Shown here one piece after another: positions 18,251 through 26,974 of a stretch of 59,240 nucleotides of DNA (position 1 is its first letter; each line of letters starts with the position of its first letter). This DNA is from CAYWMP01 sp964459445. GTDB lineage: Bacteria; Desulfobacterota; DSM-4660; Desulfatiglandales; HGW-15. The position numbers and the translations under genes were made by a program. A model generated the notes under the pieces. The model was not told the DNA's origin. It did no database searches and was given only the letters and a program-made list of their open reading frames with translations. The stretch spans positions 1 to 59,240 of the forward strand of contig CAYWMP010000011.1 in assembly GCA_964459445.1 (NCBI GenBank), written 5' to 3'.

Positions 18251-18384
18251 GAGGAGTTTCCGCCCGGTCCCGCCATCGTATGCTCCTATTCTCTTTAGTG
18301 AACCTCTGTTTCATAACCTCAGTGAACAGCTGCTCAAAATAAAGAATCGCCTTTTTCACACAACTGTGAGCGAAGGAGTCTAAA

Positions 18385-19598
18385 ATGGCTAAGTTGATAG
18401 CCGTCATTGGCGCCTTGGACACCAAGGGCGACGAATTCATGTTCGTCAGAGAAGAAATTGAAAAACGGGGCTACAAGGCGCTTGTAATAGATGTTGGGAT
18501 CGTGAAGGATCCGGGATTTGAACCGGACGTGCCGGCCGATGAGGTGGCCGAGGCAGGTGGTTCCAGTATAGCCATGTTGAGGGAGAAAGCGGATCGTGGA
18601 TTTGCCATCGAGGTCATGACAAAAGGAATCGCAAAGGTGATCGTCGGTCTGCATGCCGCCGGTCGATTTCAGGCGATCATCTCCATGGGTGGTTCGGCAG
18701 GGACCGAAATCGGTACATCGGCCTTGCGAGCTTTGCCCCTTGGAGTTCCGAAGGTCATGGTCAGCACTCTGGCTTCAGGCGACACCAAACCCTACGTCGG
18801 TACGCGGGATATTGTTATGGTGCCCAACATCGTGGATGTGGCCGGTATCAACCGTATCAGTGCCCGGGTATACACCAAGGCCGTCGGAGCTCTTATCGGC
18901 ATGGTTGAGACACCGGAAACGGATATAGAAGAAAAACCGCTTCTGGCGGCTTCCATGTTCGGCAATACCACTCAGGTCGTTAACCGCTGCCGGGAGATTA
19001 TGGAAGAAAATGGTTATGAAGTCTTGATTTTCCATGCTGTCGGAACGCCGGAGACCCTGGAGAGTCTTGTGGCTGATGGATATATCGCAGGTGTCCTTGA
19101 CATCACGACCACCGAATGGCCGATGAAATAACCGGTGGTGTCCTGCGGGGCGGGCCCAACCGCTATGACATTGTTTCGCAAAAAGCCGTTCCCCAGGTGG
19201 TTGTCCCCGGGTGTGTTGACATGGCCAATTTCCGGGCTCGAGATACCGTTCCGACCCAATACCATAATCGGCACTTTTATCAGTGGGCACAGAATATCAC
19301 GCTGATGCGAACCACGCCCGAAGAAAATGCGACTATCGGCCGTATCCTGGCGGAAAAAGCCAATAAGTCGACAGGCCCAGTAGCGTTTTTCCTGCCCCTG
19401 GAGGGTGTCTCCATGCTGGATGCGCCGGAAAAGGAATTCTGGTGGCCGGAAGCCAGCAAGGCACTTTTTGACGCCATAAAAGAAAACCTCAAACCAAGGA
19501 TTCCCGTCTACGAATTGGATTGCAACATCAATGATAACGAGTTTGCTGAGGCTGTAGCACAAAAAATGCTCGAGTATTTAGGAAATAAAGTTTCATAG
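18385..19598 (+). pseudogene. Tm-1-like ATP-binding (UPF0261) protein, split by a frameshift
   Basis: Two adjacent frames together give one complete family member of about 400 aa. 18385-19131 (248 aa) begins MAKLIAVIGALDTKGDE and ends ITTTEWPMK. 19116-19598 (160 aa) begins MADEITGGVL and continues through PGCVDMANF and LMRTTPEEN. Intact homologues read T-T-T-E-x-A-D-E-x-x-G-G-V across the junction, so one base is missing near 19118-19124 (a TGGGCC reduced to TGGCC would explain it). This could be an assembly error, a recent mutation or a real split. The family is ATP-binding and related to the plant Tm-1 resistance protein; its bacterial role is unclear. It is followed 15 bases later by the PEP-hydrolase-like gene, its usual partner. 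Confidence 0.8.
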
Positions 19599-19613
19599 AG
19601 AGGAGATGGGATC

Positions 19614-20456
19614 ATGGGGAAACGGATACCCAGAAATGAAATCATCAAAAACCTGAAAGATAAAGTGGCACGGGGTAAACCGATAATAGGGTGTGGCGCC
19701 GGGACAGGCATTTCTGCCAAATTTGAAGAGGCTGGGGGTGCCGATTTGATGATCATTTATAACTCGGGTCGCTACCGCATGGCAGGACGCAGTTCATTGT
19801 CAGGCCTTTTTGCTTACGGTGATGCCAATGGTATTGTCGTCGAAATGGGCGGGGAGGTGCTGCCGGTCGTCAAGAACACGCCCGTCCTGGCCGGTGTCAA
19901 CGGCACCGATCCTTTTCGCCAAATGCCCGTTTTCTTAAAGCAACTTATGGAGCTGGGCTTCTCCGGTGTTCAGAACTTTCCGACCGTCGGTCTGTTTGAC
20001 GGTGTAATGAGAGAAAACATGGAAGCCACCGGTCTTGGGTATGATTTGGAAGTGGAAATGATTCGAGTAGCGAACGAAATGGATCTTTTTACTTCTCCCT
20101 ATGTGTTTAACGAAGATGAAGCACGGGCCATGACCGAAGCCGGCGCTGATTTGCTCGTACCCCACGTGGGCCTCACAACCGCCGGCACTATCGGTGCGTC
20201 AGCAGCGCTTACCCTTGATGAGGCTATCGATAAGGTAATGAACATGGCCGATGCAGCCTGGAAAATAAAACCGGACCTGATGGTCATCTGTCACGGTGGG
20301 CCTTTCGACGAGCCGGAAAACGTCGGTAAAGCACTCGAAAAAATGCCGGGTATCGTAGGATTTTACGGGGCTTCAAGTGCTGAGCGATTGCCGACCGAGC
20401 GTGCAATCAAAGGACAGGTGGAGGCCTTTAAATCCCTGAAGTTGGCCAAGGGATAA
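19614..20456 (+). CDS. Phosphoenolpyruvate hydrolase-like TIM-barrel protein
   Basis: 280 aa, related to the PEP mutase/isocitrate lyase-type TIM-barrel family annotated as phosphoenolpyruvate hydrolase-like. Recognisable segments are IIGCGAGTGISAKFEEAGG, GVQNFPTVGLFDG, GADLLVPHVGLTTAG and CHGGPFDEPENV. The reaction has not been established for most members. It is encoded directly after a Tm-1-like gene with GAGAGGAGATG upstream of the start, so the two probably act together. Confidence 0.8.
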   Translation: MGKRIPRNEIIKNLKDKVARGKPIIGCGAGTGISAKFEEAGGADLMIIYNSGRYRMAGRSSLSGLFAYGDANGIVVEMGGEVLPVVKNTPVLAGVNGTDPFRQMPVFLKQLMELGFSGVQNFPTVGLFDGVMRENMEATGLGYDLEVEMIRVANEMDLFTSPYVFNEDEARAMTEAGADLLVPHVGLTTAGTIGASAALTLDEAIDKVMNMADAAWKIKPDLMVICHGGPFDEPENVGKALEKMPGIVGFYGASSAERLPTERAIKGQVEAFKSLKLAKG

Positions 20457-20507
20457 CCGGTTATAAAAAATAAAAAAGGGATAGAAACTTTATTTGTTTA
20501 GGCGGCC

Positions 20508-20945
20508 TCAACTCCCCAGGTTCGAGGTTTTGATCGCATCCACAAAACTTTCATGCTTCAGCTTCAGGTGGCCGGCAGTAAGGTTAAAATGCCGATCTGC
20601 ATGAAGTAGAATACACCCGGCGGACATGGCACATGACGCGATCAGAATGTCAGTGTAGGGTATGGTAACGCCTTTCCTCCTCAGTCTGAAACCAGTATCA
20701 CAAGCTAACTCCCAGAGAGAGGCGTCCGTTTCAATGCTTTCCAAAGCAGAGAGCCGTTTCTTGAGCCGATCGTATTCGGCTTTCGTTCTGGTTCCAGCTA
20801 GGAGTTCCAACTTAATTATACCAGTGGTCATGACCAGGTTCTCTTTCAGCAGGAGGTCAATACGTTCTTTTATCTCCGGCAAAAATTCTTTTCTCAATGC
20901 AAAAAGCCAGGCTGATGTATCAATCAGAACTCGTTCATCCGGCAT
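20508..20945 (-). CDS. vapC: VapC-family PIN toxin
   Basis: 145-aa PIN-domain endoribonuclease, the toxin of a type II toxin-antitoxin pair. Active-site acids: D9 (LIDTSAW), E47 (KLELLAG), D99 (YTDILIA) and D117 (HADRHF). It overlaps the upstream antitoxin gene by 11 bases, the usual vapBC arrangement, so it depends on the antitoxin promoter. Confidence 0.9.
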   Translation of the reverse strand: MPDERVLIDTSAWLFALRKEFLPEIKERIDLLLKENLVMTTGIIKLELLAGTRTKAEYDRLKKRLSALESIETDASLWELACDTGFRLRRKGVTIPYTDILIASCAMSAGCILLHADRHFNLTAGHLKLKHESFVDAIKTSNLGS

Positions 20946-21141
20946 TTCTCAATCGCTCCAACTCATCCATGGTGAGATCCATATCAAAAGTGCCCAGCTC
21001 TCCTCGCAAGGCCTCCCTGTTGTAACGATCAATCAAAGACTTGAGGCCGGCTTCTATCGTCTCTTTTTTGGTTCGGGCTCCGATACAAACTGCAGCCTCC
21101 TCCAAAAGCTCTTCATCAATCATTACGGTTGTTTTTTTCAT
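20935..21141 (-). CDS. vapB: VapB-family antitoxin
   Basis: 68-aa ribbon-helix-helix antitoxin. MKKTTVMIDEELLEEAA is the beta-strand/helix start of the DNA-binding fold, ARTKKETIEAGLKSLI the second helix, and an acidic C-terminal tail (FDMDLTMDELERLRN) would wrap the toxin. It precedes vapC with an 11-base overlap. TAGGAGACAGCT provides the ribosome site, and a strong promoter with repeated operator half-sites lies immediately upstream. Confidence 0.9.
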   Translation of the reverse strand: MKKTTVMIDEELLEEAAVCIGARTKKETIEAGLKSLIDRYNREALRGELGTFDMDLTMDELERLRNAG

Positions 21142-21156
21142 AGCTGTCTCCTAAAA

Positions 21157-21188
21157 CCATACTCGAAATATGGTAATTATAGCCATAT
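21157..21188. promoter_or_regulatory. Candidate VapBC operator: overlapping CCATA dyads
   Basis: CCATACTCGAAATATGG at 21157-21173 is a dyad of CCATA / TATGG. A second dyad, ATATGG ... CCATAT at 21168-21188, shares one arm. These tandem half-sites cover the -10 and the start of the transcript, as expected for autorepression by a VapBC complex. Confidence 0.6.
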
Positions 21189-21204
21189 TCAAGCGACAAG
21201 TCAA
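21176..21204 (-). promoter_or_regulatory. Sigma-70-type promoter of vapBC
   Basis: On the minus strand TTGACT (21204-21199) is followed after exactly 17 bases by TATAAT (21181-21176), about 35 bases before the vapB start. Confidence 0.75.
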
Positions 21205-21309
21205 CAGAGAAGCCCAAGATCCTTATATTTTATGAAACAGGCCTTGCTTAAACCTGAGTTTTCGCAGAGAATTGAATCCGGCAGACTGGATTGAATCTAT
21301 TTCAACGAG

Positions 21310-21654
21310 GTGAAAGAGATGTTTTATTTTCTTTGGAATACCCTTCTTCTCAGCCTGGCTATTTTTGTCGTTGCGCGATTATTGCCGGGAATTCACCTTA
21401 AAGGTTTTGGAACCGCCATCATTGTAGCACTGGTTTATAGCTTGATTAACTATTTGATCGGGTGGCTGCTCTTACTCATTACTTTACCAGCGGTCATAAT
21501 CACCTTTGGCTTGTTCAAGTTTGTTATCAATGCTTTTTTGCTCTGGTTGACAGACAAATTAGTGGATGACTTCAAGATTGAAGGATTTGGGACAACGCTG
21601 ATAGCAGCATTTCTAATAGCCTTCATAGATTCAATACTCAGATGGATATTTTAG
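21310..21654 (+). CDS. Phage-holin-4-2-like small membrane protein
   Basis: 114 aa, very hydrophobic, with three to four predicted membrane spans (about 5-22, 30-50, 53-77 and 92-112) separated by the motifs ARLLPGIHLKGFGTA and LTDKLVDDFKIEGFGTT. This internal similarity (GIHLKGFGTA versus FKIEGFGTT) is typical of the family (formerly YvlD-like). Despite the name it is common in bacterial chromosomes and not evidence of a prophage. No phage genes are nearby. Role unknown. Confidence 0.8.
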   Translation: MKEMFYFLWNTLLLSLAIFVVARLLPGIHLKGFGTAIIVALVYSLINYLIGWLLLLITLPAVIITFGLFKFVINAFLLWLTDKLVDDFKIEGFGTTLIAAFLIAFIDSILRWIF

Positions 21655-22103
21655 AGAAGTATAAAGATTAATTTGAATGGATCGTTTTCAATGATCAAAT
21701 GCTTATGACTTGCAATCGAAAGCGACGGCTCGAGGGAGGCTGAGTTGATCACTAGCTGTGGCAAGAACACTTCAACGCAAGGTCTCCGCTGGACCTACTC
21801 TTATTCCTTACTTCTAAATCATCCATTTCCTTAGATAGAACTAATGAATTTCCTTACCCAAAAATCAGGGTTACCGACCCTTAAAATCAGGGAATAGTCG
21901 ATTGACATTCAATTTAACATCCTATAAATATGTTTTAAGAAAACTGCTACCACCCATCCATTAACCTCAATCCAGAGGTCATTTCATGGAGTACCCTCTC
22001 AAATCAGTCTAACCTTGCTCCTGGCGGGATTTATCCTGTTGGGAGCTTAATCGTTTTAGTCAAACGTATACCATCAATTATATCAAAAAAAGGAGGCAGA
22101 ACT
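21655..22103. other. 449-bp non-coding region upstream of the DUF1566 gene
   Basis: No gene is visible. TTGACA at 21902-21907 followed by TATAAA at 21923-21928 (spacing 15, short) is a possible promoter for the DUF1566 gene, which would leave a leader of about 165 bases. Nothing else stands out. Confidence 0.35.
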
Positions 22104-22814
22104 ATGTTTAAATCAAAAAGGTTAATCGTGCTGCTGGTGTTGGTGTTCGCTTTTTCTATCGTGACGTTGAACCTAAATAATGCCTCTGCTGGTAATCCTT
22201 TTGCTGGTAATCCTTTCAAACTTATCCTAAAAAAACTAAACAAGATAATCCTCATATTGGAAGAGAATCTTCTGCCGGTCCCATGTGATCCAGTCCCTTG
22301 TGACCCGGTACCATGTATTGACTATACTCAGGTTCCAAAGACAGGTAAAACGACTTATTACGCTGAAGGCGATGATGGTGATTTACAGAAGGGTGTGGCC
22401 TGGCCTGATCCTCGATTTACTGATAATGGTGACGGCACGGTGACGGACAATCTGACGGGCCTGATTTGGCTTCAAAACGCCAACTGTTTCGGTGAAAGGG
22501 TCTGGTCAACGGCCCTTACCGATTGCAATACCTTACAGAGTGGCGAATGCGGTCTCACCGACGGTTCCATTGTCGGAGACTGGCGCTTGCCAAATAGAAA
22601 AGAGCTTTTGAGCTTGATAGATCTCGGCAATTTTGCTCCTGCCTTACCGATAGGACATCCTTTTAATGATCCGCAGTCCACCTATTACTGGTCGAGTACA
22701 TTGCGAGCAGATGATTCACCCATCGCGTGGCGCGTGAGCATGCTCTATGGATTCGTGACCTACAGCGATATGATCCCCGCCCATTATGTGTGGCCGGTGC
22801 GCGACGGCAATTGA
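22104..22814 (+). CDS. Secreted DUF1566 (Lcl C-terminal) domain protein
   Basis: 236 aa. Residues 1-29 form a signal peptide (basic start, LIVLLVLVFAFSIV core, ASA before cleavage). Two short internal duplications follow: GNPFAGNPF and VPCDP-VPCDP-VPC. From about 95 the DUF1566 module appears: FTDNGDGTVTDNLTGLIWL, GDWRLPNRKELLSLID, YYWSSTL and a VWPVRDG end. The family is exported and often cell-surface associated, with unknown function. GGAGG lies well placed before the ATG, and a good terminator follows. Confidence 0.85.
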   Translation: MFKSKRLIVLLVLVFAFSIVTLNLNNASAGNPFAGNPFKLILKKLNKIILILEENLLPVPCDPVPCDPVPCIDYTQVPKTGKTTYYAEGDDGDLQKGVAWPDPRFTDNGDGTVTDNLTGLIWLQNANCFGERVWSTALTDCNTLQSGECGLTDGSIVGDWRLPNRKELLSLIDLGNFAPALPIGHPFNDPQSTYYWSSTLRADDSPIAWRVSMLYGFVTYSDMIPAHYVWPVRDGN

Positions 22815-22845
22815 TGATTTGATTATTTGAGTCATTTGCTAATTT

Positions 22846-22877
22846 AGGCAGGGTCGTTTGGCTCTGCCTTTATTTTT
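22846..22877 (+). terminator. Rho-independent terminator after the DUF1566 gene
   Basis: Stem AGGCAGGG / CTCTGCCT (one G-T pair), loop of 8, followed by TTATTTTT; 32 bases after the stop codon. Confidence 0.75.
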
Positions 22878-23007
22878 CCACGAACGATACTATTAGTTCA
22901 TTCTAGTAATAGTCTGTGATTCGCTTATGATTTGTAAACGAAGTGGAGAATAACCGGCAAAAAGAAAAGAAAGATGCGAGGGTGATTCCTTCGCGGTTCC
23001 AATGCCG

Positions 23008-23763
23008 TTAGGATTCTGTTAAATCGGCGGACTTGGAGGCGGCATAGCGCTTGCCCAAATAGGCTTCAATTACCTGGGGGTTCTTCTTGACTTCCTCGGG
23101 GATCCCTTCGGCTATGGAGAGCCCTTCATTTAATACGTGTATCCGATCACAAAGCCGCATAATCAACCCCAGATCATGTTCGACAATCAGAATGCCGCAG
23201 CCGAGACTCGACTCCTCCCTGAGGTCGCGTATAATCTGCAGCAAAATTTCGGATTCCTCCTCGTTGAGTCCAGCAGCAGGCTCGTCCAGGAGAAGGAATT
23301 TGGGCTTTGTAGCGACGGCCCGCGCGATCTCCAGATGTCTCTGGAGGCCATAGGCCAGCGTCCCTGCCGTCTCTGCCGCCCACCGGCTCAGTCCAAATCG
23401 CTCAAGCAGCTCCGCTGCCTGGTCATCGATGGATGGTTGCGCGGCTGCCATAAGCCCGAATTCGAGATTCTCGATAACCTTTAATGAACTGAACAGGCGT
23501 GCTGTTTGAAAGGTGCGCGCCAGGCCCAAACGGGCAATCTGGTTGATTTTCCAACCGGTAATATCTTTATCCCCGATCAACACCTGGCCCTCCTCCGGAG
23601 AAAGAACGCCGCTGATGGTATTGATCAAGGTTGTCTTGCCTGACCCATTAGGGCCGATCAACCCCAAGATGTCCCCCTCGCCGATACGAAGGCTCACCCG
23701 GCTCAAGGCCTGCAGCCCGGAAAACCTCTTGGACACCTGGTTGACCTGCAACGCTGTATTCAT
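23008..23763 (-). CDS. livG: Branched-chain amino acid-type ABC transporter ATPase LivG
   Basis: 251-aa ATPase that powers the Liv-type importer. Walker A is GPNGSGKTT, the Q-loop region is LARTFQTARLF, Walker B is FLLLDEPAAGLN, and the ABC signature region has the divergent form LAYGLQRHLEIARAVA (L-A-Y-G-L-Q for L-S-G-G-Q). The C-terminal EAYLGKRYA is typical of LivG. It is separated from livM by 454 bases of repeat-like DNA, unlike the overlapping genes upstream, so it may be read less efficiently or separately. Confidence 0.9.
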   Translation of the reverse strand: MNTALQVNQVSKRFSGLQALSRVSLRIGEGDILGLIGPNGSGKTTLINTISGVLSPEEGQVLIGDKDITGWKINQIARLGLARTFQTARLFSSLKVIENLEFGLMAAAQPSIDDQAAELLERFGLSRWAAETAGTLAYGLQRHLEIARAVATKPKFLLLDEPAAGLNEEESEILLQIIRDLREESSLGCGILIVEHDLGLIMRLCDRIHVLNEGLSIAEGIPEEVKKNPQVIEAYLGKRYAASKSADLTES

Positions 23764-24217
23764 TCTTGATTCTTCTCAATCTTAATTGTCAAATTGATTC
23801 GAAACGACGGAGTATTTTCTTAATTCGATATAGGTGTATTAGCCGCCCGCTCTCCTTCGACTTCGCTCAGGATCGCTCGACTGACACCGGCCGTCGCTAC
23901 GCGCAGCGCAGGCGCTTGCGCCGCGTGAAGCTAAGGCCCGGCAGGCAGACCATTTGCCTCCGCGATCCGCCGACGCTTTCAGCTATGGCGTGACAGGCTT
24001 GCGGAGGCAAAAAACGCCAATCGCTTCGCGAGGGTATTGCCCGCAGGGCATGAAAACTTTAGTTCGGCCAAGTCGGCCGGACTAATTGTCTGCGATTGCC
24101 CGCTATACTTCTGGCGGGCATGTCTGCGGTTAAATTTTCTACATGTTTATCTAGAATCATAAAGTACTTAGGCCCAATGTTTCATATTGATTACATCAAC
24201 TAATTTGGAGATGATCT
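23764..24217. repeat. 454-bp structured, repeat-like insertion between livM and livG
   Basis: No gene. GC-rich and full of inverted repeats: TTGCCTCCGC (from 23953) with GCGGAGGCAA (ending near 24010); TTAGTTCGGCC with GGCCGGACTAA near 24059-24085; and GCCCGC / GCGGGC near 24097-24119. The segment CTTCGACTTCGCTCAGGA resembles dispersed intergenic repeats elsewhere in the window. It looks like accumulated short repeats inside an otherwise tight operon. Confidence 0.55.
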
Positions 24218-25273
24218 TCATTCTTTAACCGGCCTTTTGTTTAGGCGTTTTTGCAGGAAAGGCAAATTCAATTCCTTGAGACCCATGATGCCCTGGGGTC
24301 GCAAAATAAGCGTGACGATGATCAAGAGGGCTATCGTCATTTGAACGATACCGGGAAGCTCCGGAATCGTAATCCATGAGCCGATCGTCAGGCCGTTTTC
24401 CAGTCCCCGCAGAAGTTCACCGACCACGGTCACCGCTGCAGCGCCGATAAAGGCGCCGCTGACGGATGCAAGACCCCCGATGACCAACATGGAGAGCAAG
24501 GTAAAGGTTTCGGCATAGTAAAACTGATTGGGGCCGAAGGCCAAATTGTTCTGAGCCCAAAGGGCGCCGCCGGTACCCATTAACAGGGCACTCATCGCCC
24601 ATCCGATCGCCCGGCTTCTAACCACACTGACCCCCAGGGTGCCGGCGGCAAGAGGGTCATCCCGGGTTGCCTGGAGATAGAGCCCGACGGGTGATGCTTT
24701 GAATAGAAGGGCCACCCCACCGCAGATGCATGCCCATAACCAGGCATTGAAGATGGTGATATTGCGGGGTATACCGTATACTCCAATCGTGCCGCGGGTG
24801 ACGGCTTCCCAGTTGGCAAAGATCGAGTGCATCATGACCAAAAGGGCCAGCGTGGCCATGGCCATGGCGCCCTCGGCCATTCTGGCCAGGGCCAAGCCCG
24901 TGACCAGGGCGATCAGAAAGGCCAAGCACGCTCCGGCCAGAACAGCGCCTGTAAAATCAAATTGCAGTTGCTGCAAAAACGATGGGAGGTTGGGGAGGGC
25001 ATTGGCCTTGATTCTTGGTGAGATGGTCACGAGAGCGGCCGCATAGGCGCCGATTCCGAAAAAAGCGACATGGCCGAAGGATACAATGCCCGAATTACCG
25101 ACAAAGGTCTGAAGGGCCACAACCATGACGCACAGAATCATGAAATCGGTTACCAGTCGTGTCGTTGAAGAATCATCCCAAAACGCCGTAGCGGCCGCAA
25201 TGATCCCCAACATGAGCGACAATACCGTCCATGTTGTGACCATCTCCCTGATTCTACGACGTGACCACTTCAT
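24218..25273 (-). CDS. livM: Liv-type ABC transporter permease LivM
   Basis: 351-aa inner-membrane permease with about ten hydrophobic segments and the family motif SFGHVAFFGIGAYAAA. The frame extends 91 codons further upstream, but that stretch overlaps livH and is not hydrophobic. ATG 25273 has GGAGA eight bases upstream and overlaps the livH stop as ATGA, so it is the true start. It pairs with LivH to form the channel. C-terminal LRPQGIMGLKEL is normal. Confidence 0.93.
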   Translation of the reverse strand: MKWSRRRIREMVTTWTVLSLMLGIIAAATAFWDDSSTTRLVTDFMILCVMVVALQTFVGNSGIVSFGHVAFFGIGAYAAALVTISPRIKANALPNLPSFLQQLQFDFTGAVLAGACLAFLIALVTGLALARMAEGAMAMATLALLVMMHSIFANWEAVTRGTIGVYGIPRNITIFNAWLWACICGGVALLFKASPVGLYLQATRDDPLAAGTLGVSVVRSRAIGWAMSALLMGTGGALWAQNNLAFGPNQFYYAETFTLLSMLVIGGLASVSGAFIGAAAVTVVGELLRGLENGLTIGSWITIPELPGIVQMTIALLIIVTLILRPQGIMGLKELNLPFLQKRLNKRPVKE

Positions 25274-26169
25274 ATTGATTCTCCGGCTGCCTGCCGAACC
25301 CTTATCAGACCTTCCGGTCTCATGTAGAGGATGATAACCACTACCGTTAGTGCCAGGGCGTCGGTAAAGGGCACGATTCGCGTCGGAAGGACAACCATTA
25401 AAGTTACCTCGATGAAAGCCAGCGCAAATCCCCCGATTACCGCGCCCTTGAGGCTTCCCAGGCCGCCAATGACCGCGGCGATGAAGGCCTTTAAAATGGG
25501 GATAAAGCCCATGGTAGGCGTAACGGCCCCTCGCCGCGCCAGCCATAGGACACCGGCCACCCCGGCGACAAAACCCGAAATGGCGAAGGATAATGCAATG
25601 ATACGATTGGCCTTGGATCCCATCAAACGCGTGACTTCAAAATCCTCGGCAGCGGCGCGCATAGCCAATCCCCACCGGGTCTTTTGAAGAAATGCAACCA
25701 GTGCGGTCAGGGTTACCAAACCCACAACCAGGGTGATTAAAGGTAAAACGCCTATCTGGAAAGGCCCTACCTGAATAACTTCATCAAAGATTTGGGGTAC
25801 CGGAATAACCTTTGGACGCTTGGATATGAGTTGCTTGATCAGGTTTTGGATAATGACGGCCGCAGCAAAGGAAGCAAACAGCAGAGAAATAAAAGAGGCG
25901 CCACGAAGCGGGCGAAAGACAACCCGCTCGATGATAAGGGAAACCGCCAGGGCCATGACCAGGCCCGCCAATCCGGCGATATGAAAGGGCACGCCAATGA
26001 GAATCAGCAAATACATGGTGTAACCGCAAACAGTGATCAACTCGCCGTAGGCAAAGTTCAACAGACCCAATACACTGAAAACCATAGCCAGCCCTAAGGA
26101 AAGGAGGGCATAAAGGCTCCCTAAACTGAGGGCATTGATGAGTTGCTGAACTGCGATTGCGAAACTCAC
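25270..26169 (-). CDS. livH: Liv-type ABC transporter permease LivH
   Basis: 299-aa permease with eight or so membrane segments. Family hallmarks: SLGSLYALLSLGLAMVFSVL near the N-terminus with NFAYGEL, AEDFEVTRLMG in the cytoplasmic EAA-like loop, and a C-terminal LYMRPEGL. It overlaps livF upstream by 4 bases and livM downstream by 4 bases, so translation is coupled. Confidence 0.93.
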   Translation of the reverse strand: MSFAIAVQQLINALSLGSLYALLSLGLAMVFSVLGLLNFAYGELITVCGYTMYLLILIGVPFHIAGLAGLVMALAVSLIIERVVFRPLRGASFISLLFASFAAAVIIQNLIKQLISKRPKVIPVPQIFDEVIQVGPFQIGVLPLITLVVGLVTLTALVAFLQKTRWGLAMRAAAEDFEVTRLMGSKANRIIALSFAISGFVAGVAGVLWLARRGAVTPTMGFIPILKAFIAAVIGGLGSLKGAVIGGFALAFIEVTLMVVLPTRIVPFTDALALTVVVIILYMRPEGLIRVRQAAGESI

Positions 26170-26882
26170 ACATCACCTCCAAGATAGGCCTTTTCCAAAT
26201 CTAATCCCGTCTCCAGAAGTTCCGAAGCGTTGCCTTCCATCTTGATGGCACCGTTGACAAGGACATAGGCGCGGTCGGAGATTTCCAAAGCCTGGTGAAT
26301 ATTCTGCTCAACCAGGATGATGGTAAGGCCTCTCTGCCTTAAGCTGTTGATGAGTTCGATGACCACTTCAACAATAACCGGGGCAAGCCCCAGACTCGGC
26401 TCATCCAACAGAAGCATTTTGGGTTGGCTCATCAATGCTCGAGCAATGGCCAGTTGCTGCTGTTCTCCCCCGGAGAGAGTGCCGGCCAATTGATTCTTCC
26501 GTTCTTTCAGGCGGGGAAAAAGATTGAAGACATTGTCCAGGCTGGTTCTAACCTTTTCAACATCGCGTACAAGATAGGCACCCATCTGCAGGTTTTCCAA
26601 AACGGTTAACCCGGCAAAAACGCGCCTGCCCTCCGGAACCATGGCGATGCCTTTTTCCAGGACATCCTCGGGCATTTCACGTTCAATAGGGCGGTCTTCA
26701 AAGACAATGGTCCCCTTTTGGGCGGGGATCAGGCCGACAATGGTTCTGAGAAGCGTGCTTTTCCCAGCCCCGTTAGGACCCAAGACAGCAACTGTTTCGG
26801 CGGGTTCGACTCCCAGTGAAAGACCGTGGAGCACCTCCACCGGACCGTATCCGGAAACCAAATCTGAAATGGCAAGCATCAT
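26166..26882 (-). CDS. livF: Liv-type ABC transporter ATPase LivF
   Basis: 238-aa ATPase. Walker A GPNGAGKST, signature LSGGEQQQLAIARAL, Walker B LLLDEPSLGLAP and H-loop VEQNIHQAL-like segment are all intact. MVPEGRRVFAGLTVLENL is characteristic of LivF. Gene order in transcription is livK-livF-livH-livM-livG. Confidence 0.93.
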   Translation of the reverse strand: MMLAISDLVSGYGPVEVLHGLSLGVEPAETVAVLGPNGAGKSTLLRTIVGLIPAQKGTIVFEDRPIEREMPEDVLEKGIAMVPEGRRVFAGLTVLENLQMGAYLVRDVEKVRTSLDNVFNLFPRLKERKNQLAGTLSGGEQQQLAIARALMSQPKMLLLDEPSLGLAPVIVEVVIELINSLRQRGLTIILVEQNIHQALEISDRAYVLVNGAIKMEGNASELLETGLDLEKAYLGGDV

Positions 26883-26974
26883 GGAAGAAAAACCGGCTGC
26901 TCGGATGAGTCAAAGGGGGGTGTTTCGAAAAGGTCTCAACTTGTGGTTTGGCTCCCCCGGCAGCCGGTGGATAA

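Noticed and set aside
21310..21654. Prophage, based on the holin-like protein
   Set aside because: This family is common in chromosomes and no endolysin, integrase or structural phage gene is nearby.
25274..25546. 91-residue N-terminal extension of LivM
   Set aside because: It lies inside livH in another frame, is not hydrophobic, and ATG 25273 has a ribosome site and an ATGA overlap.
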